NCBI RefSeq assembly: GCF_014518425.1
Contig: NZ_JACVCU010000001.1
Location: 1,178,001 to 1,242,000, forward strand
Length of the DNA: 64,000 bases
Source of the DNA: Terrabacter sp. MAHUQ-38
Lineage (GTDB): Bacteria; Actinomycetota; Actinomycetes; Actinomycetales; Dermatophilaceae
Reading direction: 5' to 3'
Position 1 is the stretch's first letter. Every line of letters starts with the position of its first letter. The position numbers were made by a program, and so were the translations under genes. The notes below the pieces were generated by a model that was given only the letters and a program-made list of their open reading frames with translations, did no database searches and was not told the origin of the DNA. This document shows positions 19,879 to 28,645 of this stretch, one piece after another.

Positions 19879-21099
19879 TCACGGCCGGGTGACGCTGAGC
19901 AGCCCCAGGCACATCTCGTCGGTGGTCCCCTCGCCCCACACGACGTAGCGCTCCGGCAGCCCCTTGAGGTCCGGGATACGGTCGCGCCAGGCCTGGTCGT
20001 GGGTGCAGCTGACGCGGATCGAGTCGCCCGGCCGGATCCTCGTCGCGGCGACCGGCACTGCAGCCTGGTTGTCGAAGTCCCAGGCCGCGATGTCGAGCAG
20101 GGTGCGCGCCCTCGCGGTGCCGGGGTTGAGGTCGATGCGCAGCGACGAGCCGAGCAGGTGCATGTGGCCGGCGACGGCGCGTACCGTGGCGTCCTCGTCG
20201 ACGGTGCGCGTGCACGACTGGGTCCTGCCGGGGGTCGGGATGACCGTGCCGGAGCAGACGAGCAGCAGCCCGTTGACGATGTGCGGGGACATCGCACCGA
20301 AGCGCTCTGTCACGTCGGCCACGGCTGCCGATCGGTCACACAGAGGCCCGGACCTGCCTGCGCGGCAAGGCAGCTCGACCGGTGCGGGGTAGAGCATGGT
20401 CTCGAGCGCCTTCAGCTTCGACGACGAGGAGAGTCGCAGCGCAACAGACGTGCGGTCGGGCTCGGAGCCGTTCCGCAGGTTGTAGTGCACCTGCATGACC
20501 AGGAGCGAGCCGCGTTCGAGGGGGATGCCGACGTCGGCGGGCAGGACGTTCTCGCGGCCGCCGGGGGCCCACGCGCCGACCCAGGGTGCGTCGTCGAGCG
20601 TCGCGCCGCGCGAGCCGAGCCCCGTGCCGCCGAAGCAGGTCCAGCCGTTGCCGCGGCTCTCTGCGTCGCGGGCGCGCGCGGCCGCCGCGGCCGAAGGTGG
20701 CACGCGGAAGAGGATGACGTGGTGCACCTCGGACGGCTGGCCGGGGGTGATGTCGAAGCCGGTGACGTAGGCGTCGCGGGTGAGGCGTGGGTCGAGGACG
20801 AAGCAGCGGTAGTCGTCGGTGCCCGTCGTCGGGGCCTTCGGCGTGTACGCCACGGGAGAGGCGACGGTGCGCAGGGACTCGCCGGCGCGCAGCGGCACCG
20901 GCCGGGTTGGTGCGGCGGGCTTGGCGTCGTGGTCGGAGCCGGCGGATGCCGTGTGGCCCGGTTTCGCAGCTGCCGCGTGGCCGGTCGAGTGGGCCTCGAG
21001 ACGGGCCGCCGTCGGGTTCGGGGCGCCGCAGCCGGCGGCGAGCAGGGCGACGACCATGACCGCAGCAGCGATCGCGCCCACCCGTCCTCGGGTCCTCAC
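19879..21099 (-). CDS. Secreted lipoprotein, copper type II monooxygenase-like (PHM/DBH fold)
   Basis: 406 residues. A hydrophobic leader ends in the lipobox LLAAGC (Cys24), so it is a lipoprotein on the outer face of the membrane, followed by a His/Ala/Lys-rich linker. The rest resembles ascorbate-dependent copper type II monooxygenases (peptidylglycine alpha-hydroxylating monooxygenase and dopamine beta-hydroxylase). All six copper ligands of that fold have candidates in the right order: His126-His127 in SEVHHVILF, His205 in QVHYN, His312 and His314 in AGHMHLLG, and Met396 in TDEMCLGLL. Paired Cys residues suggest disulfides. GTG 21099 has the leaderless box TACACT 6 nt upstream. Substrate unknown. 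Confidence 0.8.
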   Translation of the reverse strand: MRTRGRVGAIAAAVMVVALLAAGCGAPNPTAARLEAHSTGHAAAAKPGHTASAGSDHDAKPAAPTRPVPLRAGESLRTVASPVAYTPKAPTTGTDDYRCFVLDPRLTRDAYVTGFDITPGQPSEVHHVILFRVPPSAAAAARARDAESRGNGWTCFGGTGLGSRGATLDDAPWVGAWAPGGRENVLPADVGIPLERGSLLVMQVHYNLRNGSEPDRTSVALRLSSSSKLKALETMLYPAPVELPCRAGRSGPLCDRSAAVADVTERFGAMSPHIVNGLLLVCSGTVIPTPGRTQSCTRTVDEDATVRAVAGHMHLLGSSLRIDLNPGTARARTLLDIAAWDFDNQAAVPVAATRIRPGDSIRVSCTHDQAWRDRIPDLKGLPERYVVWGEGTTDEMCLGLLSVTRP

Positions 21100-21105
21100 C
21101 CAGCC

Positions 21106-21111
21106 AGTGTA
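21106..21111 (-). promoter_or_regulatory. Leaderless-type -10 box for the copper lipoprotein gene
   Basis: TACACT on the minus strand, 6 nt before GTG 21099; no Shine-Dalgarno is present. Confidence 0.5.
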
Positions 21112-21154
21112 GGAAGCGGTCCGGCGCGGCGGCCTCGATCGCGGATTCGCGCGC

Positions 21155-22879
21155 TCAGTGCACGTCGGCGGCCCGGCTCACCGGGATTCGGCGCACGTCG
21201 GGGGCGCTGAGGCGCTCGGCGTTGGCCTCGGAGTCGGCGAGCTCCTTCTGCGACTCGAGCTCGGCCTCGACGCGGGCGATGTATGCGTCGACCTCGGCGT
21301 CGACCCGGGCGGCGTCCCACCCGAGGACCGGCGCGACGATCTCGGCGACCGCGCGGGCGCTGTCGACCCCCCGGCTCGGCGTCTCGATGGAGATGCGGGT
21401 GCGGCGCGCGAGGAGGTCGTCGAGGTGCAACGCCCCCTCGTGCGTCGCGGCATACAGCGCCTCGACCTTGAGGTACTCCTCGGCGCCGGGGAGCGGCTCG
21501 TAAAGCGTGCGGTCGTCCTCGGCGAGGGCGAAGAGCTCGTGGACGAGCGAGCCGTAGCGCTCGAGCAGGTGCGTGATCCGCCAGACCGGCAGGTCCTGGT
21601 GGCGGGCGAGCCGGTCGATCTGGTTGACGAGGGCGACGTAGCCCTCGGCACCGGAGAGCGGGATGAACTCCGTGACGCTGTCGGACACGTCGCCGCCGAT
21701 GTCCTCCCGCGCCGCGTCCACGGCGTCGGCGGCCATGACGCGGTAGGTCGTGTACTTGCCGCCCGCGATGGAGATGAGGCCGGGCTGCGGTCGGGCCACC
21801 GCGTGCTCGCGCGAGAGCTGGCTGGTGTCCTCGCTCTCGCCGGAGAGCAGGGGTCGCAGCCCCGCGTAGACGCCCTGGATGTCGTCGTGGGTCAGCGGCA
21901 CCTTCAGCACGGTGTTGATGTGCTCGAGGATGTAGTCGATGTCGGCGCGCGTCGCGGCCGGGTGGGCGCGGTCGAGCTCCCAGTCGGTGTCGGTGGTGCC
22001 GATGATCCAGTGCGTGCCCCACGGGATGACGAAGAGCACGGACTTCTCGGTGCGCAGGATGAGGCCGGTCTCCGAGTTGATGCGGTCGCGCGCGACGACG
22101 ATGTGCACGCCCTTGCTGGCCCGCACGTGGAAGCGGCCGCGGCCGCCGGCCATGGTCTGGATGTCGTCGGTCCACACGCCGGTGCAGTTGATGACGACGG
22201 ACGCGTGGACCTCGGTTCGCTCGCCGCTCTCGACGTCCTCGACGACGGCGCCGACGACGCGCTCGCCGGCCCGGAGCAGGTCGACGACGCGAGCCGACGC
22301 GACAACTGTCGCGCCGTAGGCGGCGGCGGTGCGAACCGTGGTCAGCGTGTGCCGGGCGTCGTCGGCCTGGGCGTCGTAGTAGAGGAGTGCGCCGGTGAGG
22401 GCCTCGCGCTTGAGGGCTGGGGCGAGCTTGAGGGCGCCGGTGCGGGTCAGCTGCCGGTGCCGCGGCACCGACCGCGCCCCGCCCATCGAGTCGTAGAGCG
22501 TGAGCCCGGCTGTGACGTAAGGGCGTTCCCAACCCCGGCTCGTCAGCGGGTAGAGGAAGGAGACGGGCTTGACGAGGTGCGGCGCGATGCGGCTCAGCAT
22601 GAGCTCACGCTCCTTGAGCGCCTCCCGCACCAGGTCGAAGTTCATCTGCTCGAGGTAGCGCAGGCCGCCGTGGAAGAGCTTCGAGCTGCGCGACGACGTG
22701 CCCGAGCCGAAGTCGCGCTGCTCCACGAGGGCGGTCGAGAGTCCGCGCGTGGCCGCGTCGAGGGCGACCCCGCCGCCGGTCACACCGCCGCCGATGACGA
22801 GCACGTCGAACTGCTTGGTCGCGAGGCGCTTCCACGCCCGCGTGCGGTAGTCCGGGTCGAGTCGCACTGGGCTCGTCAT
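21155..22879 (-). CDS. glpD: Glycerol-3-phosphate dehydrogenase, FAD-dependent
   Basis: 574 residues, the normal GlpD length. FAD-binding DVLVIGGGVTGGGVALDAATRG, then SRSSKLFHGGLRYLEQMNFDLV, the KGVHIVVARDRI segment and GGKYTTYRVMAADAVD are diagnostic. It oxidises sn-glycerol-3-phosphate to dihydroxyacetone phosphate at the membrane and passes electrons to quinone. ATG 22879 has AAGGGATAT upstream. Its partner glpK is 2.3 kb away on the opposite strand, separated by a membrane protein and a DUF222-HNH gene. No glpF or glpR is nearby. Confidence 0.95.
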   Translation of the reverse strand: MTSPVRLDPDYRTRAWKRLATKQFDVLVIGGGVTGGGVALDAATRGLSTALVEQRDFGSGTSSRSSKLFHGGLRYLEQMNFDLVREALKERELMLSRIAPHLVKPVSFLYPLTSRGWERPYVTAGLTLYDSMGGARSVPRHRQLTRTGALKLAPALKREALTGALLYYDAQADDARHTLTTVRTAAAYGATVVASARVVDLLRAGERVVGAVVEDVESGERTEVHASVVINCTGVWTDDIQTMAGGRGRFHVRASKGVHIVVARDRINSETGLILRTEKSVLFVIPWGTHWIIGTTDTDWELDRAHPAATRADIDYILEHINTVLKVPLTHDDIQGVYAGLRPLLSGESEDTSQLSREHAVARPQPGLISIAGGKYTTYRVMAADAVDAAREDIGGDVSDSVTEFIPLSGAEGYVALVNQIDRLARHQDLPVWRITHLLERYGSLVHELFALAEDDRTLYEPLPGAEEYLKVEALYAATHEGALHLDDLLARRTRISIETPSRGVDSARAVAEIVAPVLGWDAARVDAEVDAYIARVEAELESQKELADSEANAERLSAPDVRRIPVSRAADVH

Positions 22880-22914
22880 CGATATCCCTTCACGTCACTG
22901 CCGAGACCGCCACT

Positions 22915-23595
22915 CTAGCCAGCCGCGTGCTCGACCCGGATGGCGTGGTAGCCCGGGCCTCGGCGACGGCCCTCGCGGGCCGGGATCACGAGGACGAAGG
23001 CCGAGCTCCCCGCCTGCACCGTGAGGCGGGTGCCCGACGGCACCGGAAGGAACGCGGCGGCGTCCTGGTCCCGGTAGAGCACTCTCGTGCGCAGCCGCTC
23101 GCAGAGGTCCCTCTCCGCCTCCGGCGTCAGGCGCGCGAGGGACTCCCGTGTCGCCTGCGCCCCCGCCCGGACGTTCGCTCCCGGAGTATCGGGGCCTCCG
23201 ACGAGCACGACCATGGTCGCGTCGTCGACCTTTCCGGAGGTGAGGGCGGTGTCGCGCCGCAGCCGGCTCGACCCTTCGCCCGAGTCGTCGCGGACCAGGC
23301 CGATCGGGACCTGCGACGCGACCCAGCCGCGGTCCCGGTAGGCCGTGTGCATCGACCGCAGGAGCAGCCGCTCGCGGACGAGGCCGGCCAGCAGGACCAC
23401 CAGACCCACGGCCACCCAGGCGAGGACAGATGGCCACGCCTCCCACCGACCCTGCACGGCCAGCCCGATCCCGCCGAACAGCACGAAGACGAGGATGACG
23501 CCCGCCCCGAACCGACGCAGCCCCTTCGGCGGCTCGACCCGCGCTGCGAATCCTCGGCGGGAGGTCAGTTCGGCCTGCAGCTGCTCGAGAGTCAC
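22915..23595 (-). CDS. Hypothetical membrane protein
   Basis: 226 residues, no family recognised. Two hydrophobic segments (VILVFVLFGGIGLAV, about 32-48, and VLAWVAVGLVVLLAGLV, about 57-73) are followed by about 150 soluble residues, probably cytoplasmic given the Arg-rich stretch RERLLLRSMHTAYRDRG after the second helix. The soluble part ends in a strand-rich segment (GTRLTVQAGSSAFVLVIPA). GTG 23595 is supported by TAGCCT 6 nt upstream (leaderless type). It sits 35 bp upstream of glpD on the same strand and could be cotranscribed. Confidence 0.7.
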   Translation of the reverse strand: MTLEQLQAELTSRRGFAARVEPPKGLRRFGAGVILVFVLFGGIGLAVQGRWEAWPSVLAWVAVGLVVLLAGLVRERLLLRSMHTAYRDRGWVASQVPIGLVRDDSGEGSSRLRRDTALTSGKVDDATMVVLVGGPDTPGANVRAGAQATRESLARLTPEAERDLCERLRTRVLYRDQDAAAFLPVPSGTRLTVQAGSSAFVLVIPAREGRRRGPGYHAIRVEHAAG

Positions 23596-23601
23596 GGCTC
23601 G

Positions 23602-23607
23602 AGGCTA
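23602..23607 (-). promoter_or_regulatory. Leaderless-type -10 box for the hypothetical membrane protein gene
   Basis: TAGCCT on the minus strand, 6 nt before GTG 23595. The promoter could also serve glpD downstream. Confidence 0.5.
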
Positions 23608-23677
23608 GTCAGCAGCGACCTGGGGCCGCACCACGGGAGTCGCTCGCTTACACGCAGCCTCGGGGGACAGGTGGCGC

Positions 23678-25045
23678 TCAGAAGGGTGGCGGGTCGTCGT
23701 TCCTGGGTCGAGGTGGCGGGCTGGAGCCCGGGTCGTCGAGGGCCTCGCGCCAGTCCTTGGGGTAGGTGACGTAGTCACGCCCGGCGAGGGTCGTCCAACG
23801 GATGCCGTCGTCCGGCGCGCGAGCGGCCGTCCACACACGGGCGGTCTTGGGGTTGTGGCATGCGCGGCTCAGCGACTGGGCGTTCGTGACGCTCGTGGGT
23901 CCGGCCGGCCAGGGGACGAGGTGGTCGATGTCGCACCGGTCGGCCGGTGTCTGGCATCCCGGTCCGCGGCACACCCCGTCGACCGCCCGGACGTGCTCGA
24001 CCATGGCTGCCGTCGGCCGGTAGGAGTCGGTGGAGAGCTCGATCGCGCGACCCGTCTCGACGTCGACGGCAAGCCGCTGCCAGACCGAACCCGGTGCGGT
24101 CATGATCCGCCGCGCGTGCGCCGCTGTGACCCAGCCGTGGCCGGGTAGCTCACACGCCGCGTCGGACAGGCCGGCCGCGACCTCGAACGGCACGACGATG
24201 CGCACCGTCGCGGCCGGCGCGGACGTGAACGAACCCGCCTGCGACCCCAGCGAGCCGAAGATCGCCAGATCGCACAGGGCGTCGCTCCGGAGCTGGTCGA
24301 GGGTGCGCGGGTCGCCGGCGGCCCGGGCCGCCCGCGCCATCGCGTCGGCCCGGTCGAGCGCGGCGATGACCCGCTCGGCCGTCGCGGTCACGGTGAACGT
24401 CCCCATGCCGTCCTCGGTCACCCGGCCGTATGCCGTCCGCGCCGCCTCGGCGGAACGCCCCCGTTCGTCCGACCGGCGGTCGTCGGCCGCCCGGATGCAG
24501 CGCCGGAGGCGGCTCGAGAACAGCCGCTGTGAGGCGATCGAACCGTCCGGCGCAGGAGCGAGCACCGTCGTCGCGACGTCACCGACGAGCTCATCGGGCA
24601 GGGTCCGCGTCTCGGTGACGACCTGGAGCGCGCGGTAGAGGCTGACCTCGCCGCGGCGCAACGCCTCGCGGACCACTCGGTGTCGACGTGGTGCCGTCGC
24701 GAGCTCGAGCCGGCGCGACACCTCGGCCGGCCCGACGCCGGTGGCGCAGGCGATCTCCTGGGTGACGACCTGCGTCACGGTGATCGGCACGGGTGACGAG
24801 GTGACCAGGGCGGTGGCCTGCTGCTCCTCGATGGTGTGGAGGGCGGCATACGCGTCGACGAGGCGTCCCTCGATGCGCGCCTTCTCCGCCTCAAGCCGCT
24901 CGATCCGGGCGAGAGCCGCCTCGGACGCGGCGAGGAGCGAGGGGAGCGGATCGTCCACGGTGGCGGGAACAGCGATCCCGGCGCCGGTGAGGAGGGCCTC
25001 GAGCGACGTCTCGAGGGCGGAGCGGGGCGGCGCAATGAACGGCAC
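23678..25045 (-). CDS. DUF222/HNH endonuclease (13E12-type repeat family)
   Basis: 455 residues. A long helical DUF222 region (about 30-330) with AEVSRRLELATAPRRHRVVREAL is followed by a C-terminal HNH domain: CRGPGC, CDIDHLVPW, then NAQSLSRACHNPKTA. The usual HH pair of this family is CH here, but the Asp-His, Asn and last His of the HNH core remain. Proteins of this kind occur in many copies in actinobacteria and include the mycobacterial 13E12 repeats; they are assumed to be DNA endonucleases of mobile or selfish character, without proven targets. GTG 25045 has GAGGAG upstream. A probable LexA-controlled promoter precedes it. It sits between glpD and glpK. Confidence 0.88.
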   Translation of the reverse strand: MPFIAPPRSALETSLEALLTGAGIAVPATVDDPLPSLLAASEAALARIERLEAEKARIEGRLVDAYAALHTIEEQQATALVTSSPVPITVTQVVTQEIACATGVGPAEVSRRLELATAPRRHRVVREALRRGEVSLYRALQVVTETRTLPDELVGDVATTVLAPAPDGSIASQRLFSSRLRRCIRAADDRRSDERGRSAEAARTAYGRVTEDGMGTFTVTATAERVIAALDRADAMARAARAAGDPRTLDQLRSDALCDLAIFGSLGSQAGSFTSAPAATVRIVVPFEVAAGLSDAACELPGHGWVTAAHARRIMTAPGSVWQRLAVDVETGRAIELSTDSYRPTAAMVEHVRAVDGVCRGPGCQTPADRCDIDHLVPWPAGPTSVTNAQSLSRACHNPKTARVWTAARAPDDGIRWTTLAGRDYVTYPKDWREALDDPGSSPPPRPRNDDPPPF

Positions 25046-25091
25046 GCTGGCTCACTCCTCTCCCTGCGACGACTCAACTCCTCACACCTCC

Positions 25092-25120
25092 AGTAGAACA
25101 CCTGTTCGACTGCAAGTCAA
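25092..25120 (-). promoter_or_regulatory. Promoter with overlapping SOS (LexA) box
   Basis: Minus-strand -35 TTGACT (25115-25120), 17-bp spacer, -10 TCTACT (25092-25097). The palindromic sequence TAGAACACCTGTTCGA at 25094-25109 overlaps the spacer and -10 and matches the actinobacterial SOS box (TCGAAC-N4-GTTCGA) at 11 of 12 fixed positions. It lies about 50 bp upstream of the DUF222-HNH start, so DNA-damage induction is predicted. Confidence 0.75.
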
Positions 25121-25181
25121 GCCCGCCGTTCGCCAATTCGTCTGTCGGACAACGAGATCGGAGCAACCACCGCCCGCACGG

Positions 25182-25210
25182 GTGACGTCCTCACCTCGCG
25201 ACGGTACGGT
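25182..25210 (+). promoter_or_regulatory. glpK promoter, leaderless type
   Basis: -35 GTGACG (25182-25187), 17-bp spacer, -10 TACGGT (25205-25210), then 6 nt to the ATG at 25217, with no Shine-Dalgarno. The imperfect palindrome around TGTCGGACA (25143-25151) further up could be an operator, but this is weak. Confidence 0.6.
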
Positions 25211-25216
25211 CTGCTC

Positions 25217-26743
25217 ATGTCGACGGAGCAGCGCAGCCATGTCGTGGCGATCGACCAGGGGACGACGAGCACCCGCGCCATGGTGTTCGACAGGCGGGGT
25301 GGGGTCGTGGCCGTCGACCAGCTCGAGCACCGCCAGGTCCTCCCGCGCGCCGGCTGGGTCGAGCACGACCCCCTGGAGATCTGGCAGAACACCCGCGCCG
25401 TCGTCGGCGGGGCGCTGGGCAAGGCCAACCTCAACGCGACCCACGTCGCCGCGGTCGGCATCACCAACCAGCGCGAGACGACCGTCGTCTGGGACCGGGC
25501 GACCGGCGAACCCGTCCACAACGCCATCGTCTGGCAGGACACCCGCACCCAGTCGATCTGCGACGAGCTCGCCCGAGACGGCGGCGTCGAGCGGTTCAAG
25601 GACGTCACCGGGCTGCCACTGGCGACGTACTTCGCCGGGCCGAAGGCTCGCTGGATCCTCGACCACGTCGACGGCGCCCGCGAGCGCGCGGAGACCGGCG
25701 AGCTGCTCTTCGGCACCGTCGACTCCTGGCTGCTGTGGAACCTCACCGGCGGCGCCTCTGACGGCGGTGTGCACGTCACCGACGTCACGAACGCGTCGCG
25801 CACGATGCTCATGGACCTGCGCACGCTGGACTGGGACGCGTCGATCGCCGAGCAGCTGGGCATTCCGCTCGCGATGCTTCCCGAGATCAGGTCGTCTTCC
25901 GAGGTCTACGGCACGTGCAAGCCGGGCATCCTCATCGACGTCCCCGTGGCCGGCATCCTGGGCGACCAGCAGGCGGCCACCTTCGGGCAGGCCTGCCTCG
26001 ACGTCGGCACGGCCAAGAACACCTACGGCACCGGCAACTTCATGCTGCTCAACACCGGCGAGGAGATCGTCGCGTCGAAGAACGGCCTGCTGACGACGGT
26101 CTGCTACCAGCTCGGCGACGCCAAGCCGGTCTACGCGCTCGAGGGGTCCATCGCCGTCACGGGCTCGCTGGTGCAGTGGCTCCGCGACAACCTCGGCCTC
26201 ATCAAGGATGCCAAGGAGGTCGAGGCGCTCGCCGCCACCGTCGACGACAACGGTGGCGCCTACTTCGTGCCCGCGTTCTCCGGGCTCTTCGCACCCCACT
26301 GGCGACCTGATGCGCGAGGCGCGCTCGTCGGTCTCACGCGCTTCGTCAACAAGGGCCACATCGCGCGGGCGGCCTTGGAGGCCACGGCATTCCAGACGCG
26401 CGAGGTCCTCGAGGCCATGGACGCAGACTCCGGCGTGCCGCTCACGGAGCTCAAGGTCGACGGCGGGATGGTCGTGAACGAGACGCTCATGCAGTTCCAG
26501 GCCGACCTGCTCGGCGTCGACGTGGTGCGCCCGGTCGTCGCCGAGACGACGGCACTCGGTGCGGCGTATGCCGCGGGGCTGGCCGTGGGCTACTGGGAGA
26601 GCACCGACGAGATCCGGGACAACTGGGGTGAGGACCGGCGCTGGTCACCGCAGCTCGGCGAGCGGGAGCGGGAGCGTCTCTACCGCCAGTGGAAGAAGGC
26701 CGTGGAGCGCACCCTCGACTGGGTGGACGACGACACCGCCTGA
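25217..26743 (+). CDS. glpK: Glycerol kinase
   Basis: 508 residues, full length. FGGY kinase hallmarks are present: phosphate loop [50 protein letters not shown], the [16 protein letters not shown] adenosine region and [22 protein letters not shown]. It phosphorylates glycerol to sn-glycerol-3-phosphate, which the nearby GlpD oxidises. ATG 25217 follows a leaderless promoter. It ends 3 bp before the stop of the convergent MarR gene. Confidence 0.96.
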   Translation: MSTEQRSHVVAIDQGTTSTRAMVFDRRGGVVAVDQLEHRQVLPRAGWVEHDPLEIWQNTRAVVGGALGKANLNATHVAAVGITNQRETTVVWDRATGEPVHNAIVWQDTRTQSICDELARDGGVERFKDVTGLPLATYFAGPKARWILDHVDGARERAETGELLFGTVDSWLLWNLTGGASDGGVHVTDVTNASRTMLMDLRTLDWDASIAEQLGIPLAMLPEIRSSSEVYGTCKPGILIDVPVAGILGDQQAATFGQACLDVGTAKNTYGTGNFMLLNTGEEIVASKNGLLTTVCYQLGDAKPVYALEGSIAVTGSLVQWLRDNLGLIKDAKEVEALAATVDDNGGAYFVPAFSGLFAPHWRPDARGALVGLTRFVNKGHIARAALEATAFQTREVLEAMDADSGVPLTELKVDGGMVVNETLMQFQADLLGVDVVRPVVAETTALGAAYAAGLAVGYWESTDEIRDNWGEDRRWSPQLGERERERLYRQWKKAVERTLDWVDDDTA

Positions 26744-26746
26744 CCC

Positions 26747-27250
26747 TCAACCCTCCTCGAGGTGCAGGACGACCTTGCGCAGCAGGCTGTTGAGCGTCAC
26801 GAGCTCCTTGGCCGTGAGCACCGAGAAGGCGTCCTGCTCGCGCGACATGCCCGCAGCGATTCCCTTCTCCCACAGGGCTCTTCCTGACGCCGTGGGCCGG
26901 ATCAGGATGCGCCGCCGGTCGATCGGGTCGACGTCGCGGGTCACGTGACCGCGTGCGACGAGTCGGTCGAGACGTGAGGTCATGGCAGCGCGGGTGATGC
27001 CGCACGAGTCGGCGAGCTGCGCAGGAGTCGCCTGCTCCGGGTAGGGCTGGATGAGGAGGGCGTGGAGGGTGTAGTAGTCCTCGATCGTGTCCTCGGTGTC
27101 GGCGTAGCTGGCGTGGCTGTCCGCCCTCAGCCGCTTGGTGATCGCCTGCATGCGCGTGATGGCACCCTCCACCTGCGGGTCGATGCCCTCGATGAGCCCG
27201 GACCATCGCGCGACGTGCCGGTCGACCGAGTCCTGCGGTGCTCTCGCCAT
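26747..27250 (-). CDS. MarR-family transcriptional regulator
   Basis: 167 residues. The winged helix lies at about 55-125: YTLHALLIQ, TPAQLADSCGITRAAMTSRLDRLVARGHVTRDVDPIDRRRILIRPTASG. Helices at both ends would form the dimer interface. ATG 27250 starts just after a short upstream in-frame extension that lacks a binding site. It is divergent from an MFS exporter gene with a shared 89-bp region carrying a near-perfect 18-bp palindrome, so it probably represses that exporter and perhaps itself, being relieved by a small ligand. The ligand is unknown. Confidence 0.9.
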   Translation of the reverse strand: MARAPQDSVDRHVARWSGLIEGIDPQVEGAITRMQAITKRLRADSHASYADTEDTIEDYYTLHALLIQPYPEQATPAQLADSCGITRAAMTSRLDRLVARGHVTRDVDPIDRRRILIRPTASGRALWEKGIAAGMSREQDAFSVLTAKELVTLNSLLRKVVLHLEEG

Positions 27251-27303
27251 GGCGCCAGTGTGGCAGAGCGGCGCAGCCATCGACGGATCCCTCTGACTAT
27301 TCG

Positions 27304-27333
27304 TTGACAGATAGTAAGACGTCTAACTACATT
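27304..27333 (+). promoter_or_regulatory. MFS gene promoter, leaderless
   Basis: -35 TTGACA (27304-27309) and -10 TACATT (27328-27333), or CTACAT at 27327 with exact 17-bp spacing. The ATG at 27340 is 6 nt beyond the -10, so the transcript would begin at or near the start codon. Confidence 0.7.
27312..27329. promoter_or_regulatory. Probable MarR operator
   Basis: TAGTAAGACGTCTAACTA is an 18-bp palindrome with one mismatched pair, filling the spacer and touching the -10 of the MFS promoter. A bound MarR dimer would block polymerase. Assignment to the adjacent MarR gene is inference. Confidence 0.68.
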
Positions 27334-27339
27334 CGGGAC

Positions 27340-28635
27340 ATGACCATCCGCGAGCTCCTCCGCGTCCGCGACTTCCGCCTCCTCCTCACCGGGCAGGGCC
27401 TGTCGTGGGTCGGAGACGCGTTCAACCCGATCGCGCTGTCGGTCGCGGTCGTCCTCACGGGCGGGGGAGCGGGTGAGCTCGGCCTCATCCTCGCGAGCGG
27501 CGTGGTCGCCCGGCTGCTGTGCACGCTCCTGGGCGGCGTCTGGGCCGACCGCACGACGCCGCACCGGGTCATGGTCGTCGCCGACGTCGTGCGGGCACTC
27601 TCGGTCAGCGGCCTGGCGGTCGCCTTCGCCCTCGGGGACCCTCCGGTGGCCCTCCTCGCCGCGCTCGCCGCGGTCACGTCGGGGGCCGGTGCGTTCTTCT
27701 ACCCGGCCTTCGTCGCCGTCCGTCCCCTCATCGTCCCCGCGGCCGGGCTGCAGAGCTCGAACGCCGCCGTCAGCTTCCTCCAGTCCTCTGCCCAGGTCGC
27801 CGGCCCCGTTCTCGCGGGCGTCGTCGTCGCGCAGCTCGGGTCGGTGCCGGGCTTCCTCGTCAACGCCGTGACGTTCGCATGGTCGGCCGTGTGCGTCGCG
27901 CGCCTTCACGCGCGCACCGACCGCATCACGCAGCGGGTCGGCCTGCTCGCCGAGGTCGGGGACGGACTGCGGGAGATCCGCAGCCGTGAGTGGCTCTGGA
28001 CGGGTCTCACGTCCGCCGCGATGTTCCACGTCGCCGGCGGCGCCTTCATCGTCCTCGTCGAGGTGACGGCCGTGCGCGACCTGGGCGGCGCGCACGCGCT
28101 GGGCCTCATCACGACCGCCCTCGGCGTGGGCGGCATCGTCGGCGGGCTCGTGGGACTGCGGCTCCAGCCGCGACGCATGCTGCTCTGGGCCTTCGTCGCG
28201 CTCGGCCTCTTCCCGCTCTTCCCGTTCTCCTTCGCGTGGGGCTCGGGCCTCGTGGCGATCCTCGCGATGGCCGCCGTCGCGCAGGCCGGACTGCTCTACT
28301 TCGACGTCGGCTGGCAGACCGCGCTCCAGCAGGGGGTGCCGCACGACCGTCTCGCCAGAGTGGTCTCGTGGGACGTCCTCATCTCGTTCATCGCGCTGCC
28401 GCTGGGCAACGTGCTCGCGGGCCCACTCAGTGAGCGCTTCGCGACGCGTGACCTCATGGTGGGCATCGCCGCCTGGATGCTCGTGGCCGGCTGCTGGCCG
28501 GTCCTCGTCCGCGGCGTCCGAGGCTTCACCCGTGACGGCGGCGCTCCCTCCGTCGCCACGGGTGAGGGCGCGGTGCAGGGCGCGGTGCAGGGCGCGCCCG
28601 AGGCCGCGCCACGTGCGGCGGTCGGGGCGTCGTAG
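27340..28635 (+). CDS. MFS transporter (probable drug/metabolite exporter)
   Basis: 431 residues with about 12 hydrophobic segments. Opening RELLRVRDFRLLLTGQGLSWVGDAFNPIAL and the loop-2 motif GVWADRTTPHRVMVV (MFS motif A) are typical of the MFS exporter group that includes macrolide-efflux-like proteins. ATG 27340 is fixed by the leaderless promoter. The C-terminal about 40 residues after the last helix are Ala/Gly/Gln-rich with a duplicated short segment (EGAVQGAVQGAPEA). The divergent MarR gene and the palindrome in the promoter suggest induction by the exported compound. Confidence 0.88.
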   Translation: MTIRELLRVRDFRLLLTGQGLSWVGDAFNPIALSVAVVLTGGGAGELGLILASGVVARLLCTLLGGVWADRTTPHRVMVVADVVRALSVSGLAVAFALGDPPVALLAALAAVTSGAGAFFYPAFVAVRPLIVPAAGLQSSNAAVSFLQSSAQVAGPVLAGVVVAQLGSVPGFLVNAVTFAWSAVCVARLHARTDRITQRVGLLAEVGDGLREIRSREWLWTGLTSAAMFHVAGGAFIVLVEVTAVRDLGGAHALGLITTALGVGGIVGGLVGLRLQPRRMLLWAFVALGLFPLFPFSFAWGSGLVAILAMAAVAQAGLLYFDVGWQTALQQGVPHDRLARVVSWDVLISFIALPLGNVLAGPLSERFATRDLMVGIAAWMLVAGCWPVLVRGVRGFTRDGGAPSVATGEGAVQGAVQGAPEAAPRAAVGAS

Positions 28636-28638
28636 GTT
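28633..28638 (+). promoter_or_regulatory. Leaderless-type -10 box for the small membrane protein gene
   Basis: TAGGTT, 7 nt before ATG 28646, straddling the stop of the MFS gene. No -35 seen. Confidence 0.4.
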
Positions 28639-28645
28639 GGGGGCC

